From assembly GCF_000717345.1 (NCBI RefSeq), contig NZ_JNZA01000015.1, forward strand, positions 166,776 through 230,775: DNA of 64,000 nt, in the 5' to 3' direction. Made by a program: the position numbers and the translations under genes. The notes under the pieces are model-generated. The model was not told the DNA's origin. It did no database searches and saw nothing but the letters and a program-made list of their open reading frames with translations. This stretch comes from Streptomyces lydicus (lineage in GTDB: Bacteria > Actinomycetota > Actinomycetes > Streptomycetales > Streptomycetaceae). This document shows, in pieces, positions 1 to 9,329 of the stretch; the first letter of the stretch is position 1, and each line of letters begins with the position of its first letter.

Positions 1-1
1 C

Positions 2-1195
2 AACCGCTCCCGGGCCGGCTACTTCGCGTACTTCTCCGACCCGGCCAACGCCACCCGCACCGCCGTCTCGTTCGTCGCCGAGGTCGTCCGGGAAATCGTC
101 CAGTCGCTGCGCACCCGCTGCCGCCGCGAGCTGCCGCGGGTCAAACGCGGCGGCCTGTACCCCGTCATCCGGGCCTTCGCCACCGTCGTCGAACGCGATG
201 TGGTGGTCGCCGCCGTCATGGGCGACCTGCTCGCCGGCCGCACCGCCGTCTACGCCGATCTGGTCGCCTACGACGAAGTGGCCCACCACTCGGGGCCCGC
301 GCACCGCGACACCCACCGGGTCCTGCGCAGTCTCGACCGGGCCGTCGCACTGATCGCCAGGGCCGCCGCACACGCCCCGCGCCCCTACCGCATCGTGCTG
401 CTCTCCGACCACGGCCAGAGCCACGGCCCGACCTTCCACCAGCACTACGGCCTGAGCCTGAGCGCCCTCGTACGCGCCGGCTGCGGGCTCCCGGTGCGGC
501 GGCGCGCCGGCCGGACACCGAGCGGTGCCGAGGCCCGGGAAGCCGCGCGCGCCGCCCTGCACCGCCCCGAGGAACCCGTGGGCGACGCCCCGGGGGACGC
601 CGGCCCGGTGGAGCGCGACGGCAACACCACCCACCCGCTCGTGCTGGCCTCCGGCAACCTGGGCCTGGTGTCGTTCCCCGACGTGCCGGGCCGGATCACC
701 CGCGAGGAACTGGACCGCCGGTACCCGGCCCTGCTCGGCACCCTCACCGACCACCCCGGCATCGGCTTCGTGCTGGTCCGCTCGGCCGAGCACGGCCCCG
801 TGGTGCTCGGTCCGGCCGGTGCCGAACACCGTCTCGACACCGGCCGCGTGCTCGGCAGCGACCCGCTGGCGCCGTTCGGGGCGGATGCCGCCGCCGCGGT
901 ACGCCGCACCGCCCACTTCCCGCACGCCGCCGACCTCATGATCAACTCCGCCTGCGACCCGGCGACCGGCGCGGTGCACGCCTTCGAGGAGCAGATCGGC
1001 TCGCACGGCGGCCTGGGCGGCGCACAGAGCCACCCCTTCCTCCTCTGGCCGGCCGAACTGACCCCGCCCTCACCGGACGGTGAGCCGCTGACCGGTGCCG
1101 AGGCCGTCCACCGGGTGCTGCGCCGCTGGCTCCGCGAGGCCGACGGCCCCCAACTCCCCCTGGAAGAAGCCACGAACGAACCGTCCGGCCGGTAG
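2..1195 (+). CDS. Type I phosphodiesterase/alkaline phosphatase-superfamily protein, 5' partial
   Basis: The reading frame is open from base 2 to the TAG at 1193-1195, so the N-terminus lies outside the window. About 397 residues are visible. Two metal-ligand-like clusters typical of the nucleotide pyrophosphatase/phosphodiesterase fold are present: YDEVAHHSG and, about 65 residues on, LSDHGQSHGPTF. In streptomycetes such domains often sit behind membrane segments in long proteins annotated as phage holin family or alkaline phosphatase family. The missing N-terminal part would show whether that holds here. Substrate is unknown. It is the first of two + strand genes, followed by a 313-bp gap and a permease, so co-transcription is not obvious. 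Confidence 0.8.
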   Translation, partial: NRSRAGYFAYFSDPANATRTAVSFVAEVVREIVQSLRTRCRRELPRVKRGGLYPVIRAFATVVERDVVVAAVMGDLLAGRTAVYADLVAYDEVAHHSGPAHRDTHRVLRSLDRAVALIARAAAHAPRPYRIVLLSDHGQSHGPTFHQHYGLSLSALVRAGCGLPVRRRAGRTPSGAEAREAARAALHRPEEPVGDAPGDAGPVERDGNTTHPLVLASGNLGLVSFPDVPGRITREELDRRYPALLGTLTDHPGIGFVLVRSAEHGPVVLGPAGAEHRLDTGRVLGSDPLAPFGADAAAAVRRTAHFPHAADLMINSACDPATGAVHAFEEQIGSHGGLGGAQSHPFLLWPAELTPPSPDGEPLTGAEAVHRVLRRWLREADGPQLPLEEATNEPSGR

Positions 1196-1508
1196 CGGGC
1201 GCCGACCCCCGGCCTGGCCCGCGCGGGCGGGAAGCGGGACGGGGAGCAGAGCGAGAGCGCCGCAGCGCGTGGAAGGCCCTGGTGACCGGCGGTCCTGAAG
1301 GGCGTCGGCACCGGCCGTCGACGGTCCGATCACTGAGCATCGCGGATCGGGGGATTACGGCCGGAGGGCCGTCCGGCCGCAGATCCTTCGCCCGGAGGCG
1401 CCCCGGGCCGCAGTATTCCCGGCGATTTTGACGCGTGCCCCTCGGCGGTGACCATGTGCTGTGGCCCGGCGACCTCGGGCACCCGGCACGACGAGAGACG
1501 CCCCACGC
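1196..1508. other. Gene-free interval upstream of the permease
   Basis: This 313-bp interval lies between two + strand genes. I see no credible reading frame, RNA gene or strong hairpin. It probably carries the permease promoter, but I could not pick one with confidence. Confidence 0.5.
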
Positions 1509-2972
1509 ATGCACCGCAGCCCTGTCGCTCAGCACCCCGAGACCGGCACTGACCTGCAGAATGAAGCCAAGCAGCCGTTCCGGATGAGTTTGGTGACCGC
1601 CACCTGCCTGGTGATGGGAAACATCATCGGTGGTGGCATCTTCCTGCTGCCGGCGTCCGTGGCACCGTTCGGCACCATCAGCCTGGTCGCCCTCGGCGTG
1701 CTGACCGTCGGCGCCATCGCCCTGGCCCTGGTCTTCGGCCGGCTGGCCGAGCGCCACCCGCACACCGGCGGCCCCTACGTCTACGCGCGGGAAGCCTTCG
1801 GCGACTTCGCCGGCTTCCTCTCCGCCTGGTCGTACTGGACCATGACCTGGGTCAGCAACGCCGCGCTGGCGGTCGCCGCCGTCGGCTACGTGCACGTCCT
1901 GGTGCCCGGCCACGCCTCCGCAGGCACCGATCTCGTGGTCGCGCTCGGCGCCCTGTGGCTGCCGGCCCTCGCCAACCTCGCCGGCACCCGCTACGTGGGC
2001 GCCGTCCAGCTGGTCTCCACCGTCCTCAAGTTCGTTCCGCTGCTGTTCATCGCCGTCGTCGGGCTGTTCTTCTTCGACCCCCACAACCTCGGCTCGTTCC
2101 ACGAGGGCAGCGGCAGCGCGCTCGGCGGGATGTCCGCGGCCGCCGCGATCCTCCTCTACTCCTACGTCGGCGTGGAGTCCGCCGCGATGAGCGCCGGCGA
2201 GGTCCGCGATCCGGAGCGGAACGTCGGCCGGGCCACCGTCCTGGGCACGCTCGGCGCCGCCGTGGTCTACCTGCTGGGTACCCTCGCCGTCTTCGGCACG
2301 GTCGCGCACGACAAGCTGGTCAGGTCCACGGCCCCGTTCTCGGACGCGGTGAACGCGATGTTCGGCGGCCACTGGGGCGGCACGCTGGTCGCGGGCGCGG
2401 CGGTCGTCTCGATCATCGGGGCCCTCAACGGCTGGACGCTGATGAGCGCCCAGTCCCCGTACGCCGCCGCGAAGGACGGTCTCTTCCCGGCGCCCTTCCT
2501 GATCAAGCGCCGCGGCGTCCCCACCTTCGGCGTGCTGGCCGCCGGCGTCCTCGCCAGCGCCCTCACCGTCATCAACTACTTCATCGGCGCCGGCGGCGTC
2601 TTCAACATCCTCGTCCTCATCACGACCTTCTCCGCCACCGTGCCGTACCTCCTCGCGGCCGGCGCCCAGGTCTACTTCCTCCTCACCGGCCGCCGCGACA
2701 AGGTGCGCCCCGCGCGCTTCGCCCGGGACCTGGTCCTGGCCCTCGCCGCCTTCGGCTTCACCTTCTGGCTCGTCGCCGGCGCCGGCTACGCCGCGATCTA
2801 CCAGGGCGTGCTGTTCCTGTTCGCCGGCATCCTCGTCTACGCCTGGATGGCCGCCCGGCGCACCGGCCGCCTGCCGGAGGCCCCGGAGGCGGAGCAGTCG
2901 CAGGTGGCGGGGCAGTCCCCGGAGCCGGAGCGGCTTCCGGCAGCCGCCCCGGCGGGCCGGGAAACCACCTGA
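1509..2972 (+). CDS. APC-superfamily amino acid permease, AdiC/agmatine-antiporter-like
   Basis: A 487-residue inner-membrane transporter with about 12 hydrophobic segments. The first helix carries the APC glycine motif GNIIGGGIF. Two further motifs match arginine/agmatine antiporters: YVGVESA in the sixth segment and NGWTLMSAQ around the substrate-gating tryptophan. This suggests basic amino acid or polyamine exchange. The ATG at 1509 is preferred over the GTG 48 bp upstream, because a GAGAG-type ribosome site precedes it and the family starts shortly before the first helix. The C-terminus has a polar tail rich in Glu, Pro and Ala. It is followed tail-to-tail, after 67 bp, by a broken desaturase. 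Family assignment is firm; substrate is inferred. Confidence 0.88.
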   Translation: MHRSPVAQHPETGTDLQNEAKQPFRMSLVTATCLVMGNIIGGGIFLLPASVAPFGTISLVALGVLTVGAIALALVFGRLAERHPHTGGPYVYAREAFGDFAGFLSAWSYWTMTWVSNAALAVAAVGYVHVLVPGHASAGTDLVVALGALWLPALANLAGTRYVGAVQLVSTVLKFVPLLFIAVVGLFFFDPHNLGSFHEGSGSALGGMSAAAAILLYSYVGVESAAMSAGEVRDPERNVGRATVLGTLGAAVVYLLGTLAVFGTVAHDKLVRSTAPFSDAVNAMFGGHWGGTLVAGAAVVSIIGALNGWTLMSAQSPYAAAKDGLFPAPFLIKRRGVPTFGVLAAGVLASALTVINYFIGAGGVFNILVLITTFSATVPYLLAAGAQVYFLLTGRRDKVRPARFARDLVLALAAFGFTFWLVAGAGYAAIYQGVLFLFAGILVYAWMAARRTGRLPEAPEAEQSQVAGQSPEPERLPAAAPAGRETT

Positions 2973-3039
2973 GCAGTCGCGTACCAGCCGAGCGGCCCGG
3001 CGGGCTCGATACTGCCGGCGCGGGCCGTCCGGCCGGGCG

Positions 3040-3807
3040 TCACCGGCCGGCCTGCGCCGGTCTCGTCGCGGCCCGGTGAGCGGGCGGGAACGCCCGGCCC
3101 AGAAACATCCCGAAGGCCCCCTGGTGCACCAGCAGGAACGCCAGCGCCTTGCCGGGCGACAGCACCAGGAACAGCGCACCGAGGTAGAGCGTGAGGTGCG
3201 CCAGCAGCAGCACGGCCTCCGTACCCCAGCACGTCAGTGTGGGGGAGCGCAGCGCCCGGATGCTCGCCACCCGCAGCAGGCACCCCTCCAGCGTGCGCAG
3301 CGGAAAGAACCGCTGCAGCCGGTGGCGCCCGACGCCCCGCGGCGGTCCCCCGGCGGCGCCGGCCTGCCGCCGCGCCCATGCCAGGAGGCCCGGTGACCCC
3401 TCCGCGGAGAATTCCTCCTGCGGGCGGTGGGCGTGCTGCCGGGACCGCCTCTCCATCCACCAGCCGTACGACATCCCCACGCCGAGGTTGCCGCACAGCC
3501 GCCCGCCGATCCCGCTCGCCCGCCGCCCGCGGAAGATCCGCCCGTGGGCCAGGTCATGGCTGACCAGCGCGATCTGCCCGAACACCGGCGCCCAGCCGCC
3601 GGCCACCGCCAGCTGCCACCAGCTGTCCCCGAGGGCGAAGAAGGCCACCCAGCCCCCGGCGTACGCCGCGCCCACCAGCGGCATCCGCACCGCGCAGGAG
3701 CCGCGCCGCCACCTCGGCAACCCGGCCGCCGCCGGCCGCGACAGCCCCGCGGCGTCACCGCCCGGCGGCGCGTCCGCAGCGGAAACCCCAAGACCACCCG
3801 TCGTCAT
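3040..3807 (-). pseudogene. Fatty acid desaturase-like remnant, catalytically dead
   Basis: The ATG at 3807 gives 255 residues with several hydrophobic segments and recognisable membrane-desaturase landmarks: HDLAHGRIF (first histidine box), WWMERRSRQHAHRP where the second box should be, and LVHQGAFGMFLGRAFPP just before the usual C-terminal third. The second box has lost histidines expected in HxxHH (it reads RSRQH). The protein stops before the third box (normally close to EHHLFP), which is absent. Intact relatives run about 330-370 residues. Only 67 bp separate its stop from the convergent permease stop, so the missing end is not in another frame downstream. I infer a decayed or 3'-truncated gene that is still an open frame. 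Confidence 0.72.
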
Positions 3808-4015
3808 ACCCCGAGTCTTCGGCTCCGCCCCGCCCACCGACAGCCGGACCACCCCCGGAGCCCCCGGGGGCTTCCCCGCACCCGGAGGTAGGGCTGACCA
3901 CACCCACCCCGGGCCCGGCGTCCGGCCGGCCCGGGACGAGGTCGGTACGCACCCGAGCGGGCCACCGCGGCGCCGCACTCCGGCGGGGGGAACGGCAGCC
4001 GGCCCGGGCGGGCGC

Positions 4016-4462
4016 TCAGAGCAGGGGTGGGCCCCCGTCCCCGCCGACCTGGCCCGGAGCCCCGACCTGGCCTCCGCTCTGGCTCAGCACGGGCAGCGCC
4101 CGCACCAGGTCTGCGGGCAGCGCGAGGCCCTCCTCGGCGGACGGGTTCACCGCCAGCCACAGGTCGTCCGCCGGCCAGTTCGCGGCCAGCTCGAGGACCG
4201 GTATGCGCAGCGCGGTGGCAGGGTCCCCACCGGCCGCCACCAGCGCCTCCTCGGTCGTGAACACGGGAATGTACCGATTGCCGTCCTGCTCGATCACCGG
4301 CAGGGCGATGGAGCCCTCGGGGCGCTCCTCCTCGCCCTCCACCGGCGGGGTCTGCGGCAGCAGCGCCACACTGTTCGCGAGCTCGATCAGGGCGGCCTGG
4401 GTGTCCGCGGCCTCCGCGGACCCGTTCGGAGGGGCGTTCTCGTCGGGGCTCGGGTTGCTCAT
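4016..4462 (-). CDS. SseB-family protein
   Basis: A 148-residue soluble, acidic protein. The SseB N-terminal-like domain covers about residues 55-135 and shows YIPVFTTEEALVAAG followed by ELAANWPADDLWLAVNPS, the characteristic pair of blocks in this family. Function is poorly defined; the name comes from enhanced serine sensitivity. The ATG at 4462 follows GAGAGGACAAGCC, a good ribosome site. It is transcribed away from the SnoaL-like gene. A second protein with the same blocks lies at 9330-10469. Confidence 0.8.
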   Translation of the reverse strand: MSNPSPDENAPPNGSAEAADTQAALIELANSVALLPQTPPVEGEEERPEGSIALPVIEQDGNRYIPVFTTEEALVAAGGDPATALRIPVLELAANWPADDLWLAVNPSAEEGLALPADLVRALPVLSQSGGQVGAPGQVGGDGGPPLL

Positions 4463-5056
4463 GGCTTGTCCTCTCGTCGGTGTTTGCTCACCGGCCACCC
4501 CCGCGACACGGGTGGCGCGGGTTGCCGCAGTCACCGCCGGATGCCGCCCAGCGGCACAAAACCGGGGCAAGCGAGGCAATACCCCCAAGGCTATGCCGCC
4601 GGACGAGCTGCGCAACGCCATCCCCCGGGCAACCGGCACCGCCCCCGAACCCACCCGGCCGAGCAGCCCTCGGACGCGCCCGGGACTTCGCTGCCCGGCG
4701 CCCGGTGGCCGCCCGTACCGCGGCCCAGGCCGAAGACGTCGTCGTTGCCGGTGATCAGGTCGGTTCCGCGGTGGTGGACGGGCGCACTCGGTGACGGTCT
4801 CCGGCTTCAGCAGCGGTGCCCGGCCGTCTCCACTCGCTGAACAGCGCGGCGTACATCCCTGCCACGCCCCGCGCGGTGGGTCGGCCGGCGGGGCCGCCAT
4901 CCCCCGCCCCGCCGTCATTACCTCCCGCGTAATCGCCCTCCGCGCCGTCGCCCGGCAGGCTGAGGGCAGCGGTTCACGGGGCGGCGCACTCCGCCCCGTG
5001 GGCCGGTCTGTGAAGTGCGTTTCGTTGACGGAGATGTGGAAGAGAAGGAGCGGGTC
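4463..5056. other. Divergent 594-bp intergenic interval
   Basis: This gap separates the SseB-like gene (minus) from the SnoaL-like gene (plus) and must hold both promoters. None of the small frames in it looks coding. A local AT-richer inverted repeat, ATTAC-N7-GTAAT at 4917-4933, stands out against the GC-rich background and may be a protein-binding site. Otherwise nothing is recognisable. Confidence 0.45.
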
Positions 5057-5437
5057 ATGGGACAGGACGAGCGGTACGCGACGGCGGTTGAGCGGTACTT
5101 CGCGGCGTGGAACGCGGGGACGGACGAGGCGATCGCGAAGGCCGTGGCGGTGGCGTTCGACGAGGGGGCCACCTACACCGACCCGCTGGTGGACGTCGCG
5201 GGACACGAGGGGCTGGCGGCCGTCATCGCCGGTGCCCAGGGGCAGTTCCCCGGCTTCGCGTTCCGGCAGGTGGGGGACGTGGACGGGCACCACGACCTGG
5301 TGCGGTTCGGGTGGGAGCTGGTCAGTGCGGCGGACGGGTCGGCGCCGGTCGCCGGGTTCGATGTGGCGCGGCTGGGCGAGGACGGGCGGATCCGGTCCGT
5401 GTCCGGGTTTCTCGACCGGGTGCCGGCCGCCGCGTAG
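5057..5437 (+). CDS. SnoaL-like / NTF2-fold polyketide-cyclase family protein
   Basis: A 126-residue protein with the layout of small NTF2-fold enzymes. The helix ERYFAAWNAGTDEAI is followed by a Tyr-Thr-Asp-Pro strand (TYTDPLVDVAGHEGL), then FPGFAFRQVGDVDGHHD and a C-terminal strand ending in SGFLDRVP. The fold serves hydrolases, isomerases and cyclases, so the reaction cannot be predicted. The ATG at 5057 follows GAAGGAG; an in-frame ATG 42 bp upstream lacks such a site. It converges on the helix-turn-helix gene through a strong terminator hairpin. Confidence 0.8.
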   Translation: MGQDERYATAVERYFAAWNAGTDEAIAKAVAVAFDEGATYTDPLVDVAGHEGLAAVIAGAQGQFPGFAFRQVGDVDGHHDLVRFGWELVSAADGSAPVAGFDVARLGEDGRIRSVSGFLDRVPAAA

Positions 5438-5445
5438 CGGGAGCA

Positions 5446-5475
5446 GCGGGCCTCTCCTGAGCCGGAGAGGCCCGC
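5446..5475. terminator. Bidirectional hairpin terminator
   Basis: A perfect 12-bp stem, GCGGGCCTCTCC / GGAGAGGCCCGC, with a 6-nt loop. It sits 9 bp after the SnoaL-like stop and about 28 bp beyond the stop of the convergent regulator gene. There is no T-run, which is usual for streptomycete terminators. Confidence 0.85.
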
Positions 5476-5503
5476 TTCGGGCCGTACGCGGCAACTCCGG
5501 CCG

Positions 5504-6319
5504 CTACCGGGCCCGTTGCTGGAGATAGGCGGCCGTTTCCGGGTCGGCAGGGAGGAAGGTCTCCAGTGCCAGTTCGGAGACCGTCACGTCCATGGGGGTG
5601 TTGAAGGTGGCGATGGTGGAAAGGAAGGAGAGCACCGTGCCTCCGTGCTCGATCACCATGGGGAGGGCGAAGGGGGCATGGGCGGACCCGGTGCTCTGCT
5701 CGCCGCTGCCCGGCGGCAGGGGATAGCCGCTCACCTCGTCGTAGAGCGCGCGCAGCGGTGCCGAGCGCATGAGGGCCAGTTGACGGTCCATCTGGGCGAG
5801 GAGATGGGCGCGCCACTCCGGGTAGTTGCGGATGCGGGGGGCGAGCCCGCCCGGGTGCATGGTGATCCGCATGGCGTTGAGCGGGGGCCGCAGCAGGGCC
5901 GGGTCGATGCCCTCCAGCAGCATGGTGATGCCGCGGTTCGCCGCCTGTACGTGGTACATGCCGTCCACCACGAGCGCGGGGAACGGCTCGTAGCCGGTCA
6001 GCAGCCGTTCCATGCCGGTGCGCAGGGCGTCCATCGCGGGGTCGTCCAGGGGCGTCTCGGGGAAGGTGGGGGCGTAGCCCGCCGCGATCAGGAGGGCGTT
6101 GCGCTCCCGTACGGGGACGTCGAGGTGCTCGGCGAGGCGCAGCACCATCTCCTGGCTCGGACGGGAGCGCCCGGTCTCGATGAAGCTGATGTGGCGGGCC
6201 GAGGAGTCGGCGCGGAGCGCCAGTTCCAGCTGGCTGATGCGGCGCCGGTCGCGCCATTCACGCAACAGGGCCCCCACACCGGTGGTCGTCGCCGGCTCGG
6301 ACACGGCAGCGGTCGTCAT
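5504..6319 (-). CDS. Helix-turn-helix regulator with MmyB-like ligand-binding domain
   Basis: A 271-residue regulator. Residues about 10-65 form an XRE-type HTH (LLREWRDRRRISQLELAL, then SSARHISFIETGRSRPS). The rest matches the MmyB-like, PAS-related ligand domain common in actinomycetes (EPFPALVVDGMYHVQAAN near its start; TFNTPMDVTVSELALETF near the end). Such proteins usually control a neighbouring oxidoreductase; here the divergent neighbour is the pterin dehydratase gene. The ATG at 6319 begins MTTAAVSEP; longer starts add low-complexity sequence overlapping the divergent promoter. Ligand unknown. Confidence 0.88.
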   Translation of the reverse strand: MTTAAVSEPATTTGVGALLREWRDRRRISQLELALRADSSARHISFIETGRSRPSQEMVLRLAEHLDVPVRERNALLIAAGYAPTFPETPLDDPAMDALRTGMERLLTGYEPFPALVVDGMYHVQAANRGITMLLEGIDPALLRPPLNAMRITMHPGGLAPRIRNYPEWRAHLLAQMDRQLALMRSAPLRALYDEVSGYPLPPGSGEQSTGSAHAPFALPMVIEHGGTVLSFLSTIATFNTPMDVTVSELALETFLPADPETAAYLQQRAR

Positions 6320-6470
6320 GGCAGTGACGTTAACCGATGGGTGCCGCGACGTACGATCGAGATGTGGGGTCGCGCTACGGCAGGCGGACACACGGGACCG
6401 GGCAGGGGCGCGGGACCGGGCAGACGTCACCGGGCTCACCGGTGACGGCACACGGCGAGAGGTGGATGCC

Positions 6471-6782
6471 ATGAGCGCTCAGGTGGAACCGCTCGACGAG
6501 AAGGAGATCGAGGAGCGGCTCGCGGAGCTGCCCGGCTGGTCCGCCGAGGGAGGGATGCTGCGGCGCACCTACGCCTTCCACGGGCATCTGCCGGCGGCCG
6601 TGATGGTGGTGCACATCGCCCGGATCCAGGAGGAGTTGAACCACCACGCCGATCTCAGCCTGGGGTACAACCGGCTCGGCGTCGCGGTGAACACCCACAG
6701 CATCGGCGGCCGGATCACGCATCTCGACTTCGCTCTGGCCCGTCGTATCGACGAGATCGCCCCGGCCCACGGCGCCCGCTGA
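6471..6782 (+). CDS. phhB: 4a-hydroxytetrahydrobiopterin dehydratase
   Basis: A 103-residue protein of typical length for pterin-4a-carbinolamine dehydratase. It dehydrates the 4a-hydroxypterin formed by aromatic amino acid hydroxylases, regenerating the cofactor. The active-site signature is intact: ELNHHADLSLGYNRLGVA, then THSIGGRITHLD with the downstream histidine and aspartate. The ATG at 6471 follows GCGAGAGGTGG. No pterin-dependent hydroxylase gene is in the window, so its partner is elsewhere or it acts in another pterin context. The symbol is by family analogy. Confidence 0.88.
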   Translation: MSAQVEPLDEKEIEERLAELPGWSAEGGMLRRTYAFHGHLPAAVMVVHIARIQEELNHHADLSLGYNRLGVAVNTHSIGGRITHLDFALARRIDEIAPAHGAR

Positions 6783-6809
6783 GGCGCCCGGCCCGCCGGG
6801 CAGCCGCCC

Positions 6810-7754
6810 TCAGTCGCCGGAGCGCGGCTTGACCACCCGGCCGGCGCGCGCCAGCTCGACGTTGAACATGGCGCCGGACAGCAGCGACAGATGTGAGAAC
6901 CACAGCCAGATCAGGAACACCACGGACCCCGCGAGCGAGCCGTAGAGCCGGTTGAAGGTCCCCACGTACGAGGCGTAGAGGGCAAAGCCGGCCGACGACA
7001 CCAGCCACAGCAGGACGGCGACCACCCCACCGGGGGCGGCCCGTCGCACGCCGCGTGAGCTGGGCGGCCCGGAGCGGAACAGCACCATCGCGAGGACCGT
7101 GGCCAGGACGAGCAGCAGCGGCCACTTCAGCAGGTTCCAGGTCGCCTCGCCGGCCTCGCCGAGCCCGACCGCCCGCCCCGCCCAGGCCGCGATCGGACCG
7201 CTCACCAGCAGCGCCACCGCACTGCTGATCAGCAGCGCCATCAGCAGCAACGCGGTCACCAGGATCCGCGGCGCCTTCCGCCACGGCGGCCGGTCGTCCT
7301 TCGTACGGTGCATGGCGTGCAGCGCCCGGCGGAACACCGCCAGATAGCTGCACGACGACCACAGTGCGCTGACCAGGGCGCCGCCCACCACCACCCAGGC
7401 GGCGGTGCGCTGTTGCGCCATGCTCACCAGCGCCCGGTGCACGGTCGGCCCCGACTCGGCGGGCGCGATCGAGCTGATCTGGTTGATCAGTTGCTCGGTG
7501 GCCGACGGGTCGGCGAGGCCGATGAGCGAGACCGTGACGATCAGCGACGGCAGCAGCGCCAGCACCGAGTAGTACGTCAGGCTCGCGGCCCAGTCCGTCA
7601 CATCGTCGTGCCACACGGACAGCGGCGTACGGCGCAGTGCGGTGCGGCACTGGGCCCAGGTGGGCCGGCCGGGCGGTTTCCGCGGTCCCGCCGCGCCGAG
7701 CGCGCGGTCCAGCAGCGTCCGGTCCATCCCACGGCGCATACCGCTGTCGCCCAT
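6810..7754 (-). CDS. YihY/virulence factor BrkB family membrane protein
   Basis: A 314-residue membrane protein with about six transmembrane helices, the family layout. The hallmark TDWAASLTYYSVLALLPSL opens the membrane part. The closing block YVGTFNRLYGSLAGSVVFL, then WLWFSHLSLLSGAMFNVEL, is also typical. Function is undefined; older RNase BN annotations are wrong. The ATG at 7754 follows GGAGAGGAC. It converges on the dehydratase gene across 27 bp and sits 114 bp downstream of the photolyase gene on the same strand. Confidence 0.9.
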   Translation of the reverse strand: MGDSGMRRGMDRTLLDRALGAAGPRKPPGRPTWAQCRTALRRTPLSVWHDDVTDWAASLTYYSVLALLPSLIVTVSLIGLADPSATEQLINQISSIAPAESGPTVHRALVSMAQQRTAAWVVVGGALVSALWSSCSYLAVFRRALHAMHRTKDDRPPWRKAPRILVTALLLMALLISSAVALLVSGPIAAWAGRAVGLGEAGEATWNLLKWPLLLVLATVLAMVLFRSGPPSSRGVRRAAPGGVVAVLLWLVSSAGFALYASYVGTFNRLYGSLAGSVVFLIWLWFSHLSLLSGAMFNVELARAGRVVKPRSGD

Positions 7755-7868
7755 GTCGTATCCGTCCTCTCCCTGGTTACGTCCTGCATCATCCCCGACG
7801 CCGTGGCTCTCCGGCCCCGGCGAGGGCCGGGGACGACGGCCGGACGTACGTCCACCACCGCCGCGGGA

Positions 7869-9248
7869 CTACTCCTGCCCGCGCGCCCGCTTGAACCGCA
7901 GCAACCCGTCGGACAGATCCACCACGGGTTCCGGATAGCCGCCGGCGGCCGGCCCGGGGTCGGTCAGCAGCCAGGGCCGGTGCACCGCCGCGCCCTCGAC
8001 ACCGGCCAACTCCGGCACCCAGCGGCGTACGTAGGCACCCTCCGGGTCGAACCGCCGGGCCTGCACCAGCGGGTTCAGCACCCGGTTGGGCCGGGTGTCG
8101 GTGCCGGTGCCCGCCATCCACTGCCAGTTGAGCTGGTTGTTCGCCAGATCGCCGTCCACCAGCAGGTCCAGGAAGTGCCGCGCGCCCACTCGCCAGTCCA
8201 CGTACAGCGTCTTGGTCAGGAAGCTCGCCACCAGCATCCGGGTCCGGTTGTGCATCCAGCCCTCGTGCAGCAGCTGCCGCATCCCGGCGTCGACCACCGG
8301 GTAGCCGGTGCGGCCCTCCTTCCAGGCCGTCACCTCGGCCTCGTCGTACCGCCAGCGGTCGTGCCTGGTGCGGTAGTCCGCGCGTGCCGCGTCGTGGCGG
8401 GCGGCCAGCACCTGGTGGTGGAAGTCCCGCCAGGCCAGCTGCCGTACGAAAGCCTCGGCACCGGCGCCGCCGTGCGCGGCCGCCTTGTGCACCACCTCCA
8501 CCGGGGAGAGGCAGCCGAAGTGCAGATACGGCGACAGCCGCGAGGTGGCATCGCCGGCCAGATCGTCCTGGCCGTCCTGATAGCCGGCCAGCCCGGAGCG
8601 CTGCCAGTTCCCGAACAGGCGGCGTCCGGCGCCCTCGCCGCCCTCGGGGAGGGCCGGTGACGGTGTGCCGTCCGGGCACAGGTCCCGCGCCGAGGGGAGG
8701 GCGCCGGAACGCACCGCCTCCGGGACGGGCACCGACCGCGGCGCGGCCACCACGGCGCGCACGCCCTCGGCCTGCCAGCGCCGGAAGTACGGGGTGAACA
8801 CCGCGAAGTGGTCCCGGCCCGGCCCGGAGGGCAGTACCGCACCGGGCGGCACCGCCGTGATCACCGCGTCGTGCACGACCAGCGCCCGCCCGTCCCCGGC
8901 CAGTCCGTCGGCCAGCCGCCGCTCCCTGCGCAGCGCGTAGCCGCTCACCCCGGCCGCGACATGCACCTCCCCGGCGCCGGCCTCGGCGGCGAGCCGGCGG
9001 GTCTCGGCGACCACATCCCCCGTACGGAGGACCAGCCGGCCGCCGTGTTCCCGCAGTCCCGCGTCGAGCGCGGCCAGCGCGCCGGCCAGGAAGGCGGCCC
9101 TGTTGGGGACCATGAAGCCCGCGTCGGCCACGCCCCGGTCGACGACGAACAGGGGCACCACACGCTTCGCGGAGCGCAGCGCGGCGCGCAGCACCGGCTG
9201 GTCGTGGACCCGGAGGTCGGAAGTGAACAGGCAAACCGCTACATCCAT
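7869..9248 (-). CDS. phr: Deoxyribodipyrimidine photo-lyase (cryptochrome/photolyase family)
   Basis: A 459-residue flavoenzyme, the usual length for class I CPD photolyases. It uses light to split cyclobutane pyrimidine dimers. The N-terminal Rossmann-type antenna domain begins VAVCLFTSDLRVHDQP. The C-terminal FAD-binding helical domain contains SPYLHFGCLSPVEV, WMHNRTRMLVASFLTK and NNQLNWQWMAGTGTDTRPNR, which line the FAD pocket and DNA groove. The ATG at 9248 directly precedes the antenna-domain strand. It is probably a single gene or paired with the downstream YihY gene. Confidence 0.93.
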   Translation of the reverse strand: MDVAVCLFTSDLRVHDQPVLRAALRSAKRVVPLFVVDRGVADAGFMVPNRAAFLAGALAALDAGLREHGGRLVLRTGDVVAETRRLAAEAGAGEVHVAAGVSGYALRRERRLADGLAGDGRALVVHDAVITAVPPGAVLPSGPGRDHFAVFTPYFRRWQAEGVRAVVAAPRSVPVPEAVRSGALPSARDLCPDGTPSPALPEGGEGAGRRLFGNWQRSGLAGYQDGQDDLAGDATSRLSPYLHFGCLSPVEVVHKAAAHGGAGAEAFVRQLAWRDFHHQVLAARHDAARADYRTRHDRWRYDEAEVTAWKEGRTGYPVVDAGMRQLLHEGWMHNRTRMLVASFLTKTLYVDWRVGARHFLDLLVDGDLANNQLNWQWMAGTGTDTRPNRVLNPLVQARRFDPEGAYVRRWVPELAGVEGAAVHRPWLLTDPGPAAGGYPEPVVDLSDGLLRFKRARGQE

Positions 9249-9329
9249 GGCATACGTCTACACCGAAGGCCCGCGTTCCGGTCGCCGCGTCTGCGGCCGG
9301 TGCGCGGCGCCGGCCCGCGCCGTCCGCCC

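Noticed and set aside
942..3179. A 745-codon minus-strand frame
   Set aside because: It is antisense to the AdiC-like permease; the Glu/Gly/Asp-rich composition is typical of a shadow of a hydrophobic gene.
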